From Hofstenia miamia (taxonomy: Eukaryota; Xenacoelomorpha; Acoela), in NCBI GenBank assembly GCA_004352715.1, contig SCFE01000015.1:2413798-2477797 (forward strand): 64,000 bases of DNA, in the 5' to 3' direction. How positions within the stretch are numbered: the stretch's first letter is position 1; each line of letters opens with the position of its first letter. Below are positions 45,091-57,724 of the stretch, in pieces. A model generated the notes under the pieces. That model searched no databases and was not told the origin of the DNA. It was given only the letters and a program-made list of their open reading frames with translations. Made by a program: the position numbers and the translations under genes.

Positions 45091-47749
45091 CCTGCATAAT
45101 TAGTGATAACATAACAGATAAATCCAAAAGTCAAAGACCACTGACTGTAAGTCGTGTGAAGTGAAACAAATCAAAGACAAAGTAGTTTGTAAAGTAATTA
45201 GTCAGACGGAAATGTGGAAGCTACAAATAAATAAACACACTTTCAACATTCAATGGCTACATGTAATAAAACAAACTAGGAGCGGAATTCTCCAACTATG
45301 AGCAACATTCGACGAGCGTTGCAATGGATTCATGTGAGAACTGTCACACACGATTGCATTGTTCGAAATAGTAGCATTTCTTTTTAAAGTATGAGATGAA
45401 CTACTGAGAGACTACAGAGCGTTTGCTGTCCTATATTTCTAACAAAGCACAAGAGATGTATGATGTATGTTGCGCATATTTGGTTGCACCACGCGTTATA
45501 ACCGTTTAACGCATACGCATATAGAGAATTTTCGAAGAAGATTGGACGTCTTAGAAATTTTTGCGTGACCTTATTAATCAGTATTTTACTACAAACACTA
45601 AAATAAGAGGTGTTTTTCCCTTTAAAAAATACGGAATATTGAAATGCAATAAAATATTTTGGACAATTTTTTTTATTTATATAACATCCTTTCCTTACAA
45701 ATATACAGAAGCCCTAAATTAAAAATTCATGGATGTGAAAATAAGTAATCTAGTAGAAAAGACTTAGAAATTTTTTAAGTGAGTTGTTTACAAATTGCTA
45801 AGAACAGAAGTATTTACGCTCAATTCAAGACAAGTGCTCGATGTTCCATTGAGAGTTATTGAAACGTGAAACACGAGTCTCATTGATATTTATACTCCTG
45901 AGAAGAACAATACTTTATGAGTAACAACAATGTCTAAATCCAACACACTGTGTACATTTTAACGAGTAATTATTCCAAAGCAGAACAATGTAATTATTAG
46001 GTCAACAAAGTATCATGACTCTCAATGAACCAGGGGCGCATTTGAAATAAGGAGGCTGAATACTGTTTTGAGGGAATGCATAGGTTCGGTCGGCAGAAGG
46101 GTGGGTGGAAATCGGCTATCCAAATCGCTAGGCCAACTATGTGCCCGTTCCAGTAACTTCTAGTACGGTCATGCTCATGTCACAAGTTATAAACTAATAT
46201 ACTCATGCTTCGAAAAATCATTTAAACAATTGTTAATTCCATAGCTGTAGATAAATCTTAATGTACCAATTTCCATTGATTAAAATGATTAGAACCTCTT
46301 CTTTTGAACAACTTTAGCGAACTTTAAGATACTTTATCTAAGCTTTCTTATAATTTTAAATGATTAAGTAATTCCTCACTAGTATTCAATCTGATATAAA
46401 TCTCATTTAATGGAATAACTATTCACATTGGAAATGCAATGCGATTTTTACTAAAAGTAGGAAATATAGTTTCATTTTAAAAAATTTCTATACATTTCCA
46501 ACTGATATAAAGGGACTATATTGTAATTGCTGCAATACTTCTATTACATTTTATGTAATACTTCTCACATAATTAGTATTTTAATAAAATTAAAAAAGCT
46601 TTGGAAGAGGATGGCATAATTTGAGTAAGTGAGACGTTATGATCATCATAATTTTCTTTAAAGATATTTTGTACAAATTTCCCTGGAATTGTTATAATAG
46701 AACGATCTAATGCAAGAAGCCAATCCAAAATCAGTGCATTAATATATTAAAAATGTTAAGTGAATTTAATTTTGATATGTTTTGTTTATTTTGATTAAGG
46801 AGCAATTCAAATTAGCAACTTCTAAGAAACTTTGAGTGTTGAACTGCAGCCACGAATATGTAAAAGCTCCAATGCTTTACTCACTTAAAATTGAAATCTT
46901 TATGATTGATCTTTAATAAAGCTAAAAAATTGAAGAAATGTCACTTGAAGTTTCGTGCAAATGATAAAAATATATAGGACTTTTGTGAATGTGAGGTTTG
47001 CAATAATTTTATAGATTGTTTCAAGGGATGACGGACGTGGGCTAGCCCGTAAAACATTAAAGCGTACACACATCTCTACTTCCAAATATTGAATACATTA
47101 AATTCCAGCTGACATCCAATGTTTGGCGGAAAAATACATATACCACCGTTATTGTATGACACAACCAAATTCAAGTATTGCCTAAATAAATGTTCGAAAG
47201 ACTGACAGTACCAGATGTGGGAACACACGTATTTTTGCTACTAAATTGCATAAGAGGTTATGGTTAATATACATCGTTTTTATACTTGTGATAGCAAATC
47301 AACATATCATTGGTTACATGTTTTGCACATAAAGCGACCCAGTTCCCAGCTTTGTGCAGGAAAAGGATAATTCAAATAAAAATATCAATAGCATACATCA
47401 TTTTGAAGAAATTTTTCTCCCTATAAGCTAAAGGTTATTCCATTATATTTTACACGGTAAAGCATGTGTCCAAAATTATTCGCACATTATAGAATAAAAC
47501 TTTAGACAACGCCATCTAGAGATAAGAAACCGTTTAACGAATGTATAGTTAAATTAAGAACACTAATATAAAAGGTTTTGGTAAGAAAGGTAATAAAATA
47601 TTACTTTAGTGATAATAAAGCCACATTTCAATTAGGAATATTTCGAATGTTATTACATAGACATACTGACAAGGACATGATTCGCGACTAGAATTGATTA
47701 TATAGTCAAGTTTTGAGAACAAGCCGCCGTTCAATTATTTCATTTCAAT
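45091..47749. other. upstream region of the RasGAP gene, nothing certain
   Basis: If exon 1 is right, the promoter and 5' UTR lie here on the minus strand. I see no convincing TATA or other core element against the AT-rich background. A GC-richer patch at 46030-46170 (begins CAGGGGCGCATTTG) looks like a transposon fragment without a matching second end. Confidence 0.4.
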
Positions 47750-47839
47750 CAGTGACATAGCCAGAGGGGGATCCCTATCACAGTGGAACTTTTACATTAA
47801 CGTTTATAATAAAATGGTAAATTCATTGTAATTACTAAT

Positions 47840-48180
47840 TACAGCACAATCTGCTGCAAATTCTAATGAACTATTCAATGCCAAGAGAATCCTAAGTGAT
47901 CTTGACCTCTCAGAAGCTGAAAGTAGTGTTATTGTTGAGAGATGATGAAACTTTTGCATAAAATGGAAATATCATTTTCATTTCAGCAAAAAGGACAGAA
48001 CTTCTGAAATCATACATAAATGACAAAGCTGATTCTCGTGTCTCCAAAAAACAACTCGTACCACTTTGCAAAACACGGCTTTTGAACGCCACCCTGCCAT
48101 TGTTGTTGTGTGTTTCCGAAATCTTTTGAAATATGTTGTGCAGACTGAATTTCAAACAACGGATTCAAGAAACACTGCTT
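47840..48180 (+). pseudogene. hAT transposase, broken middle part
   Basis: Shifted frames give ILSDLDLSEAESSVIVER, then SYINDKADSRVSKKQLVPLC followed by KTR, then ERHPAIVVVCFRNLLKYVVQ. The last two join to the hAT block L..TRW.ERH.A...F..LL..V, with the Trp codon lost at the frameshift. Nearest in style to ZMYM1 / THAP-linked hAT proteins. Confidence 0.6.
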
Positions 48181-48299
48181 TTCATTACATTTACTTAATT
48201 GAATAGTCCGAATTTGTTGTAGAAATCATAGTTCTGGATCTTGAATGTGGGATTCACGACGTTTGTCCATCCTAGCACCATCTTATCTCACGAAATATA

Positions 48300-48775
48300 T
48301 GTCTTGTAAATATGTACAAAATTGTAAATAAATTGAAAAGAAGCAGTACATGTAAATTTTTCAATGTAAGCAAAAGAACAGAGAAATGTATAAATAATTT
48401 TAAAATAAACAACAGTTACTGGAAAGGGGCATTCACAACAATAACTTCGAAAATCTGGAACAATCTACCACAAAATGTACGTAAATCATCATCATTACAC
48501 AAGTTTAAGAAATTGTTAAAAGAAAACCTGCTTGATGATCGATTTAAATACGGATATTCAAATAAATGAAATGCATCGAAAAAACTTTTAAGTTTTTAAT
48601 TTAAATTTTTTTGTTTTAATTTTATTGTATTGTAATATTATTTGTATATTTTTTGTAGGTAGCTTTGTGTGCATTTTGTATTGTATATCTGTATGTATGT
48701 AATTTGTAAATAATGTATATATATACTTTGTACAGTGAAAATAAGCACGCAGGATATAAAGCTATTAAAAAAAAG
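48300..48775 (+). mobile_element. LINE 3' end inserted in the hAT element
   Basis: An 85-codon open frame (48312-48569) ends NNLPQNVRKSSSLHKFKKLL, the usual tail of LINE polyproteins (..LWN.LP..IR...S...FK..LK). A 3' UTR rich in TTTTG and TGTATGTAA follows, ending in an A-run (48767-48774). The left limit may be up to 100 bp further left. Confidence 0.7.
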
Positions 48776-48807
48776 ATTGTTGCCTACCGTAAGACAAATT
48801 CAAAATG

Positions 48808-49448
48808 GAGGTAGAACTTATGAGAAGTGTTCAAAATATGATTGACTGCTTTAGAGAGATGAGATCAGCTGAGAAGTTTCACAAATTGTTCGATGAAATG
48901 ACACACATTTCTAAAACTTTGGATATATCGTGCAACAAATGGAGGAAGTGAATAAACTGTGGAAGACTACTAGAGAACAAAAATGTATTATCTTACAATA
49001 TATGCTGTTGTCAATGATAAAGAACTACGATTTGGTCCTCAAAGAAATGCAGCAATTTTTTGCCCATTTGTTCCTGTTTCTTTATCAAAAACAAATGACT
49101 TTGTATGGGAAAAGGTCGACGATGTTGTTGAAATGTACGCAACATTTGCTACAAGATCATGCTTTGGAGTGTGAAACAGAGCTATGGCACAAAAAGTGGA
49201 TAAAGGTGTCAATCGAGGATCGTCCAACCTCTGCTCTAAAAGCTTTAGATCACAGTGGAACTTCATTTCCCAACGTTTCAGCAAATTCGCATCTATTAAC
49301 AACATTTCCGATCACAAATGTCGAAGCAGAAAGAATGTTTTCTAATTTAGAGCGAACACTTACATCTATTCGCAACACCATGAGAGAGGAGCGACTTGAA
49401 TGTTTGCTGATGCTACAAATACTTCTGCTAGACGTTTATCTTTTGTAA
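48808..49448 (+). pseudogene. hAT transposase, C-terminal part
   Basis: Frame 1 encodes MEVELMRSVQNMIDCFREMR and stops near 48951. After a frameshift the frame 48930-49448 runs to the natural stop and holds ECETELWHKKW, then FPNVSANSHLLTTFPITNVE then AERMFSNLERTLTSIRNTMR and EERLECLLMLQI. This is the hAT C-terminal dimerisation region (E..W..KW ... FPN...LL...P.T...AER.FS.L.R..T..R..M...RL). The N-terminal catalytic Asp residues are not found. Confidence 0.85.
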
Positions 49449-50284
49449 TTCAATTTCTTGAATTATATTTTTTCAAATCTCAATGTGTTTTCCATAATTA
49501 TATGAAGAATTTTTAATAAACGATTTATCTGAATTGATACGTAGTATTGTGTTCAGGATCCCCCCTCAATATAATTTTCTGGCTACGCCCCTGGTTTGAA
49601 TCACAGGCTTTTGAATATGCCTTAGATAATGGTCAGAGCACCTCATCTCTCCAAGGCTGTTATGAATATTTATTAAATTAAAAAACAAAAATCGATTAAA
49701 ACGTGTATTTTTTCAAAGGATTCAATTCAGTTCAGGGTTGCATTGTTTTAAACAAGAAGGAAAAACATGTTTAAGCACTTTGGAAAAATTTAACTCCGTC
49801 GGTTTTTCAACATTGATTTTGATTAAATAAATAATTTTTGCCATCCATAATGGCAAAAAAGGTAATAATTCTCACACAATTATGGTAACTACACTGTGGT
49901 ACATAATGGCATATGGCGCAATACCATAAACTTTGGTTTTTAATTGAAAAATCCGCATAACTACGCATTATTTTGAATGTTCATTATCAATCAGTTAATG
50001 ATGAAGTTTTGCCTCACTTATTAAATGTATTAAATGCACTCAATTAATAATATAATGATGACTACAACACCTCACTCTTGAAATATTTTACTATTTTGTA
50101 TAATTGCAACGAGTACACATATTATAGTGTCTAATTCTTAATGAAATAAACATCCTGAGTAAATGGCATAACTAATGAACCTTTTTCATTAACTAATGCC
50201 CTTTTTCTAGAGTAAAATCCATTAAATGCACTTAAAATATTGGCATTGAGAGCATCTTCATTATAATATAATACATCTTTGTGC

Positions 50285-50455
50285 CATACTTGGCAACGAG
50301 TCGAAATTTTAAAGTTCGGCTCGATTTCAGTCATTTAATAAATATTTACAAATAAGACTATAAGAAACACAAAAACGTACATTGAAAGTAAAAAATACGA
50401 AAAGGCGAACAATAAATTAGTTGTTTGAATGAGGCTAGTTCGGTTCGCATTGCGC
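50285..50455 (-). mobile_element. MITE fragment of the GAGC-rich family
   Basis: CATACTTGGCAACGAGTCGA and GTTCGGCTCGATTTC match the left part of the copy at 11582-11904 in the same orientation, as do AAGAAACACAAAAACGTA and ACATTGAA. The right end is degraded (GGCTAGTTCGGTTCGC), with no target duplication. Confidence 0.6.
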
Positions 50456-52670
50456 ACATCACTAATACCGTCTCATAAGACAGCAGAAATGAGGCTTCAT
50501 ATTTTTCAATATATACGTGTGTGTATTGCGTGTAGAGAATCACCACTTCTCAATCTTTTTTATACTCGCTGACAACTAGTGGCATCGCACCCAAATTTCT
50601 AGAAATTTTTAGAATTGTAGAATGATGTTTTGGGTCTAGTACATGTAAAACAATTCAGTGCAGTGCAAAACTCCTACAATGTCAAGCACAATTGCATACA
50701 AAACTTATTGAAACCAGTTGAGGACGAAAGAGTTTTTCTTGCATCTACAATCATGTTTTGGGAATTCAAAATTATTAATGGAATTGCCTGGCTTGGGATT
50801 AACGTCATAATTGATCATTGAAAAATATTTACATGATTCTGAGAAGCCTCTTACTTTGCACTGATATAAGTTATATATATTTTCTCCAAGTAATAAAAAG
50901 GATAATTGCATCCAGAGACCACTCCTCATAAAACCATAGTTCATTAGTTGTGTCATTACTTATACTACTGAGGAGAGTGCAAAGAAGGTCTTGTGAAATT
51001 TGACATCCATGACACGTTTGTCGAATTAAACTTAACATAATGGAACTTGCAACATAATGGAATTAGCATTGTTGATGAATTAAGTGGATATGCACACATT
51101 AATCAAATGAATTATGAAAATTATACCCAAGCAAACTATCAAGACAGAGTCAGGGGTAAAAAAGTCAAATATGTTGGAAAGGGGTGGGTGCTGACTTATA
51201 GTGATTTTTAACAGAGCAGGGCAGTACTTGTACTTGGCCTCAATTCCAAATGTCTTATAGACTGATTCGTAAAAAACTAGCCTACTATTTTCAGTAGTAG
51301 CCATTCATTATGAATAACGAAATTTAAATCAAGAACATGGTAAATGAATTTAGCATGCATCATTTAATTTAATAATTATTTGTTATATAAATTTGCAACA
51401 AACAACTGACCTAACTTCCGACTTCTTGCTGGAACATTGACACTGCTCATTTTTATAGCAGCATAAAATTGAACAGAGTGCAGACAACTTTTTACAACAA
51501 TGCATACTAATTGACAGCTAAAAAGTCCACAAGGCGGCGCAACTGTCTGCTAAGATTCTCTTTCCTGTCTGGCATGTAAACAATCATTTACAAACGATGC
51601 AATTTGCAATTTTCCAATGAGCACACAATATCAACAGAATGAGTTCGCGAGCATTGGCAATTTATATTCACGTGCTGTTTGTACTGAGCACTTCGCAAAA
51701 TCTATATTCTCACACATGCGCTACACTGTCAATAGTCGAGTAAATTATTGAAGATGTCAACAACAGTATTTATTAGCGAAATTGTTTTCAATGCACATTG
51801 CTATCATTATCACAGCTGTTTGGAAGGACTGGTTGAATTAAATCATCCCTAACAGATGTTCAAACAAAGACTGTTACAAACCTTCAAATACATCACGGAA
51901 AACGAGAACATACTACATACGCCCACGTCTTCTATTTCAAAGAATTAATCATCAACAGGAAATATACAAAGTACATTCTTATGTTCAATAGAGCACTCTA
52001 CAAAAAACTTCAGGTTAGCATCAAGCAGAAAAGATGGTCCATGCTATTCGTATGGAGTTTTAGAGAGAAAGAAATATGAAAAAAGCAAAAAATCAATTCA
52101 TTTTAAAGTAGCTTTAAATATTAAAATAGCAAAAGCCAGATGTTATCTTGTTTTAGCAAACAAAAGCTACTTTTCTATGCTTTGAATTTCCTTGATGATA
52201 ATTCCAAAAATGGCTCATTAATCAAATTAAATTGGCTAGACTATGGCTGATTGAATTTGGGTCGTGAGGGCAAAAAGAAAATTGTAATTAGGTCCAGATA
52301 ATAATAGATTCAATTGGTCGATACACCACTGTCTACTCATGATAAATCGACCATCATTCATCAGACTACTTCCTTAATCCGACCAGTTATGATGAGAACG
52401 CTTTTTGGTTTATTAAAATATGCGTCGAATTTTCGATAAACTGACACTCGGATTCTGATACCGACCAAATAAAATAGTTGAATTGCTTTCGAAATGTACT
52501 AAATTTCACTGCGGCGTGTCTAAAAAAGGTAGTAGAGATCACAATATCTGGTGCCATTTTGTGTTCAATTTGAGATAACGATCCAACATTTATTTCTGAC
52601 TTCGTACAGGGATTAAATGTGAGAAACTTATGCATATATTAATGAAGTTGAATACTCAATGCAGATAAAG

Positions 52671-52699
52671 CAAGGACATACTAATTTAGTATGTCCTTG
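52671..52699. repeat. perfect 13-bp hairpin
   Basis: CAAGGACATACTA (52671-52683), loop ATT, then TAGTATGTCCTTG (52687-52699). No mismatches. Confidence 0.9.
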
Positions 52700-53904
52700 A
52701 GATAAAGACATATTTAGTTTAGCAAATATAAAAATTGGTCTTGGTCACAGTTGAATTGAAAGCTGGTTTTGGTAATGTCATGTTTTGCTTTTTAGTCCCA
52801 GCCCACGGGAACTTACCGGGACCGGGCTCGAATTCCATTAGGCAAATTCAGTTGTTCTTTGATTCAAGTCACTTGCTGCAATGAAGAGCACAAGAAGAAC
52901 CGACCTGCTGGAGTGAAGACTGCGATTTTTCAGTATAAGAAAACAACTCTTTATCAACAAGAGAAAAGTAATGCAATATACCCAAGTAAAATTCTCTTGA
53001 GAATCAACAGAATCAAACTATACAAAAATGTAGATAATAGGTATATAGGGCATTTTGTATTTTGATAAAGAAATATATAAGGCTTTACTGTAGAATGAGG
53101 AGAACCAATCTCGGAGATTAAAAAACAGTATCTTGCAAGTTGACATGAATCATCAGATACATCGATGTGTGATTTTTAGAGCACGGATTTTACACATATT
53201 TAGCTATTATTTTCTCAACTGCAATATTTCAATTGTCCACAATTTTCTGTACAATTATTTATTTTAACAATTCTAAACACATACAAACATTAAGCAAATA
53301 TATATACATTGAAATTAAATAGTTATTGGCAAACTTTTTTCTTAACTGTAAACTCCCTCACGTGATTTAAAAGTTATGGATACTATCATTTTCTGATGAA
53401 TTTAAGCCAATTTTTGGCACAATAAAACCTGGGTCATAGCACGCCTCAGTTAATTTTTCAAAGCGATGTACTAACAATACACTGCCAATATTTTATGTAT
53501 TTTCCAAGTACACAATTACTCTAAGAAACTGAAATAAAAATACGAAAAGAATCTTAATATAGTTAAAGAAAATTAGATTTTGACAATCAACCAGGGCTTT
53601 CAAATCAAATCCAAATTTTCAAACTTTCAAATCAAATTTTGCAAAATTCTCAAGTTGAAATTTCAAACCAAACTTTGGAGGGTAAGGAACAAACTTTGAT
53701 ATTATAATTTTGGCAAAATTTTCACATCAACATTATTAAATTTCACCAATATTAGTTTATTTAAATATATAATAAATATAGAACTATTATTAATATTGAA
53801 AATAAAAACCTCTGACTGATAATGTAATATAAATGTGGCAAAAACACCCAGGACAAAGCGTCCTCCCTCTGCTTCGTCAAAATAAGGGACTGATGCGGCG
53901 AAAA

Positions 53905-54433
53905 TTGATATCTTCTAAATGAGAACAAGACAAAAACAATGTTCATAAACTTCCGCCCCCGCATTCCCTTACTTATGGACTTTGAAAGTGAGGAGTATCT
54001 GAAAATACTTGATGTCTGGTTCGATCGGAAGTTAACATTCCATAAAAATGTAGATTATTTGTGTAAAAAAGTATCTACACACCTTTATCTTTTGTTGAGG
54101 CTGAAAAATATACGCAAAAACAGTGCAGACATTTCCATCTTATACCGTTCATTAGTGCTCTCGTCGATTGGCTATGCAGTATCAGTCTATGGGTCTGCTC
54201 CAGATTCTGTTCTGAAGAAAATAGATCTTGTACAAACGAAGGCACTGAAGATGAGTCTCATTAGAAACGTAAACAGCGTATTCAAACTCGGAAAGTTATC
54301 GGATGAACGCATCTACAATGAAATGTGTATTCCAGATAATATTATTCATTGTCTTCTACCAATACGCCCAGATTATAACTCAACTTACGTACAAAATTCA
54401 TTGGTTTCAACTGGAAGAAAGAACACAACTTGA
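53905..54433 (+). pseudogene. LINE reverse-transcriptase C-terminal half
   Basis: The open frame carries LNENKTKTMFINFRPR, then YLKILDVWFDRKLTFHKNVD and YLCKKVSTHLYLLLRLKNIR, then ILYRSLVLSSIGYAVSVYGS and APDSVLKKIDLVQTKALKMS. This is the standard text after the RT palm in CR1/Jockey-like LINEs (N..KT..M.....R ... LGV..D..LTF..H...L..K...RL..L..L.. ... Y.SL..S...Y...VWG.A). No palm upstream, so 5'-truncated. It ends at a stop without the usual tail. Confidence 0.85.
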
Positions 54434-55078
54434 GAATTTCTATTCAAACTAACCTTGCTTCTGTTTAATTATTATAATATCAGCTGTGTTACTGATGTTA
54501 ATTAATTTTTCTTTCTTTTTTTCTTTTTAGAAGTAGCTCCTATGCGACTTATAATTTTATCAAACTGCACAAAAAGATGTTTTCATAAATCTCCTTGTAG
54601 ATTTTTACATATTTTTCCAGTAATAACCTCAAATGAATGAAACCAAGCATATGCTTTTAAAGTATTTTGAATATCGACGGCATTAATAGTTTTTTAAAAT
54701 TTAATTAACCACAGATCAAGATTTCAAATTATCTTAAATAACGCAATCGATATAATGACTGCCAGGCTTTTGAGTGACTTCACAATACTTCCTTGTTCAA
54801 TAAAGAATGCAGCCTTTTCTATCACAAATCAAGGCATTCAATGTTTTTGCATAAAGCAATTCGTATTTCATAAGGCAATAGTACGAAATTCAACTAACCT
54901 TTCGGTTCTAAAAACAATAAATGCCAATAGCGAAAATATTTTTGTGATTATCGAATTTATTATTTTGAAAAGGGTGAAAAAATTAAGAGCTTAGGGGTCT
55001 ATTAGGTGCGTTTGTTGCTCATAAGGACTTCTTATTATTTGAATAATTGGCATTGATTGAGAAATAGTAAATACCTTC
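54434..55078. other. no feature recognised
   Basis: AT-rich. A 79-codon open frame at 54755-54994 has no signature. Confidence 0.45.
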
Positions 55079-55225
55079 CCGTACTTCAGGCACACGAATA
55101 ATTTTTAGTACAAATGGTAACAATTACATGTGAGAACTCAATAAATGTCCTCATACACAAGGATTCCCAAACTTCATAATATCCTTGTATAAATTTGAGT
55201 AAAACAGCTCGTTACTTTAAAGTTA
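55079..55225. repeat. dispersed repeat family X, copy 3
   Basis: TACTTCAGGCACACGAATAA, TTTTTAGTACAAAT and, at its end, CTCGTTACTTTAAAGTTA match copy 1 (GCTACTTTAAAGTAATGC). It directly abuts the unrecognised reading frame at 55227. Confidence 0.5.
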
Positions 55226-55226
55226 G

Positions 55227-55709
55227 ACCAGGCAGTTTCGGATTAAGAAACAACAATGCATCTACAACACGACCTCTACACCAGAGACGAGAAGGGAGCT
55301 GGAACATAAACGTGTCGAAAGGTTCAGAATACAAAACAGCATCAGTGGACACATCTTTTACAAAAAAATTGTACAAATCAGGATTAATGTTGTTAAGCTG
55401 CATGCGGACTCTCGGTATCCCGAAGCTCGAAATCTCCAACAAGAACTTTCAAATTTATTGGATGAAATGAATTCGGAATTTATACTTCTTGGGAACAAAG
55501 ATTATGATGCACTACAGGTAAATAGAGCCAATGCAATGTGGAATTAATATATAACGTTCGAGAACTTTATAACGGCATTTGAAATCCCGAAAATGCACTT
55601 CATTATACCAAGTGAAGTGCTTGAAGAAAAGTTAGAAAATATCTATGAAATAGACGAAATGGATTCAAATAACCTCGTAAATTCACGTAGTCTTCGAAAC
55701 ACAAATTAA
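55227..55709 (+). pseudogene. unrecognised reading frame with one internal stop
   Basis: One frame is open from 55227 to a TAA at 55545-55547 and then again to a TAA at 55707-55709, about 160 codons in all. The first part includes TPETRRELEHKRVERFRIQN, VQIRINVVKLHADSRYPEAR and NLQQELSNLLDEMNSEFILL. The second has FENFITAFEIPKMHFIIPSE and VLEEKLENIYEIDEMDSNNL. The composition is clearly protein-like. CAG/GTAAAT at 55515-55523 just before the stop could be a splice donor. Either a pseudogene (transposon or processed) or two exons of a real gene. Longer shadow frames overlap it. Confidence 0.45.
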
Positions 55710-57336
55710 AACATGTTCAACTGAATATTAAATTGATTATTGTATTTATGCACATAAGAAGTTTAAATCATAATGCCTTGCAAAGTCTTACTGAGGTTCC
55801 ACATTACCGAATGAAAACAGAGGCTTCCTAAAATTTGGGAACTCAAAGGAATATCATGAATCGGCAACAGCTTAATTTCAATTGTCACTTTTTATTGTTT
55901 GATATTTAATAGAGGTTAAGTCTAGGATCTCATGTTTACTACAAATCTGGGGAGGAGAATACATATTTTCGTAAATTTGCGAATGTACGTTAAGTTTTTC
56001 TCGAAAATGGAAGAGCACAGCAAAGCAGAAAACAATTAAAAAGAGAGGCAATGGAGATTTTTAAAAGTCGGTAAAAGGAGATTTACTGCGACGGTACGAG
56101 CTATAAACCAACAGCTTCTCCATGTCTCCTTAATAAGCCAATTGTTTATAAAAAGGCAGTCTGAAAAACTAGCACAATAATTGCAGCCTTGAGCAATAAA
56201 TCGAACAAAGTGCGTGTAAATTACAGTTAACAACGATTCTTAAACCTACAGCTAATTGTTTAATTTTGGAAGCAAAGAATTTACAAAGGAATGGAATTAT
56301 TCTGAAAGCGTAGAAAGCCATTTCATTTTAAATATCTATGTTATGAACTCGATCTTGATACAACAATTATCAGCACAGTAAAATGCATCCCATATTATAA
56401 ACGCATAAAAATAAAGTGAATTCCTAAGTTATAGATAATGAAGAAAAGGACAACAGTGGATAAACAATACTGAACTGGAAATTTATCAAAATTTAGAATG
56501 CTTGAATATGTAATTCAAAATGCTTGTTAGTATATGAACAAATAACGAGGCAATGTGCGTAAAGAAATTAAAAGGTAAAATATTGCCAATCAAAAGTTAA
56601 CGAGTGCAATAATTGACCAAGCAAAGATGTATAAAATATATAGTTGACGAAAGTCTCAGTAATGAATAACGGGTGAATGGAAATATATTAAAACAAACCC
56701 CTGGTCAGCGGGAAAAGAATTGACAGCGGGTGGAGTGATGGGGATCTCTTGTCGAAAAGGACTTGATATCGAAACCTTCCTCAATGCCCGTTTGACAATG
56801 CGAGGAACGAAACTCTAAAAAAATAAAAATTAAGATAACTAAAACAACATATATATATATATACCCAAATGAGAATAGATTTTTACTATGAGGGTATTCA
56901 AAAGTGATACATCGGGTAATTTTTGCATGCTTCTGCTTCATCTGCTTACTTTTACATGTTTCTTTACAAAATGTCAAAATGTGAAATCAACCAAAATTAA
57001 AACAAAGCGAATCAATTTGGCCGAATTATAGAAGGGGTAGCCAGAATTCTCAAAATTCGCAAAAAGGCAGCGTTGAAAAATTGGAAAATTTATAAGATTA
57101 AATGTAAAAATGATTAATTCAAATCGATATATGCAACTTACAGTATTCCTTTTATTATTATATTTAATGGATATTTCAAAAATGTGTACATTTAGTTTTG
57201 TTTGGCAATTATTCTCTTTTATGTTAAAAAAGGGATTGGCAACCCCCTCGTTAAGCAAATAAATGTTTAAATGTTTTATGAATTATGCATATAGGAAAAG
57301 CAAGGTACACATCTGGAGGGTAGTTTTTAGTGCAAT
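55710..57336. other. no gene recognised
   Basis: A short TA run lies at 56850-56865. A minus-strand exon-like stretch at about 56703-56815 (after a TTTTTTTAG acceptor) reads RIVKRALRKVSISSPFRQEI then PITPPAVNSFPA in one frame; see findings. The rest shows nothing. Confidence 0.4.
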
Positions 57337-57724
57337 CAGTGTTGTACGCTTGGGCCAGGACCGGAAGGTCGTGCCGGTCCACTAGCGTTCTTCGAATGGG
57401 TCGGTCAGGCCGACACGTTTGATGCATGGGCGGCGGCTCAGGCGCAACAAAAAAAATAATAAATTAAAGGTTTGTTTACATAGTAAGCAGTTCAATTTAG
57501 AAACATCTCATAAAAAGGGATTAACACTTATTGAATGTCACAATCGAAGCAACCCTTAAATCATTGAAGACATTGAATTTTACAATAGTTTTTGTAAAGT
57601 TAGGTTCATACAATGTAGCCTATTAATGCATAATACCAGTTTTTTGAAGATTTTGGAGCAGCAGACGGGCACAAATTGTGTTGACTACGGGCTGTAAAAC
57701 TTACGGTACGGCCCGTACAACACT
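57337..57724. mobile_element. hAT-type MITE, 388 bp, perfect 8-bp duplication
   Basis: Begins CAGTGTTGTACGCTTGGGCC and ends GGCCCGTACAACACTG. Flanked by AGTGCAAT on both sides (57329-57336 and 57725-57732). GC-rich ends and AT-rich middle. No coding frame. Confidence 0.93.

Larger units (their letters stand above)
47750..49593 (+). mobile_element. decayed hAT transposon with nested LINE insertion
   Basis: Left end CAGTGACATAGCCAGA and right end TCTGGCTACGCCCCTG are inverted repeats (consensus CAGGGGCGTAGCCAGA, common in hAT elements). Flanks ATTTCAAT and GTTTGAAT agree at 6 of 8 positions. Inside are transposase remains on the plus strand, interrupted at about 48200-48775 by the 3' end of a LINE. 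1844 bp in all; without the insert about 1.25 kb, so the element was already internally deleted. Confidence 0.82.
49594..53900. other. no gene recognised (4.3 kb)
   Basis: Contains the MITE fragment at 50285 and the hairpin at 52671, listed separately. A GC-richer scrap at 52795-52845 (CCCACGGGAACTTACCGGGA) looks like a transposon remnant. Other open frames are short and unrecognised. Confidence 0.5.
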
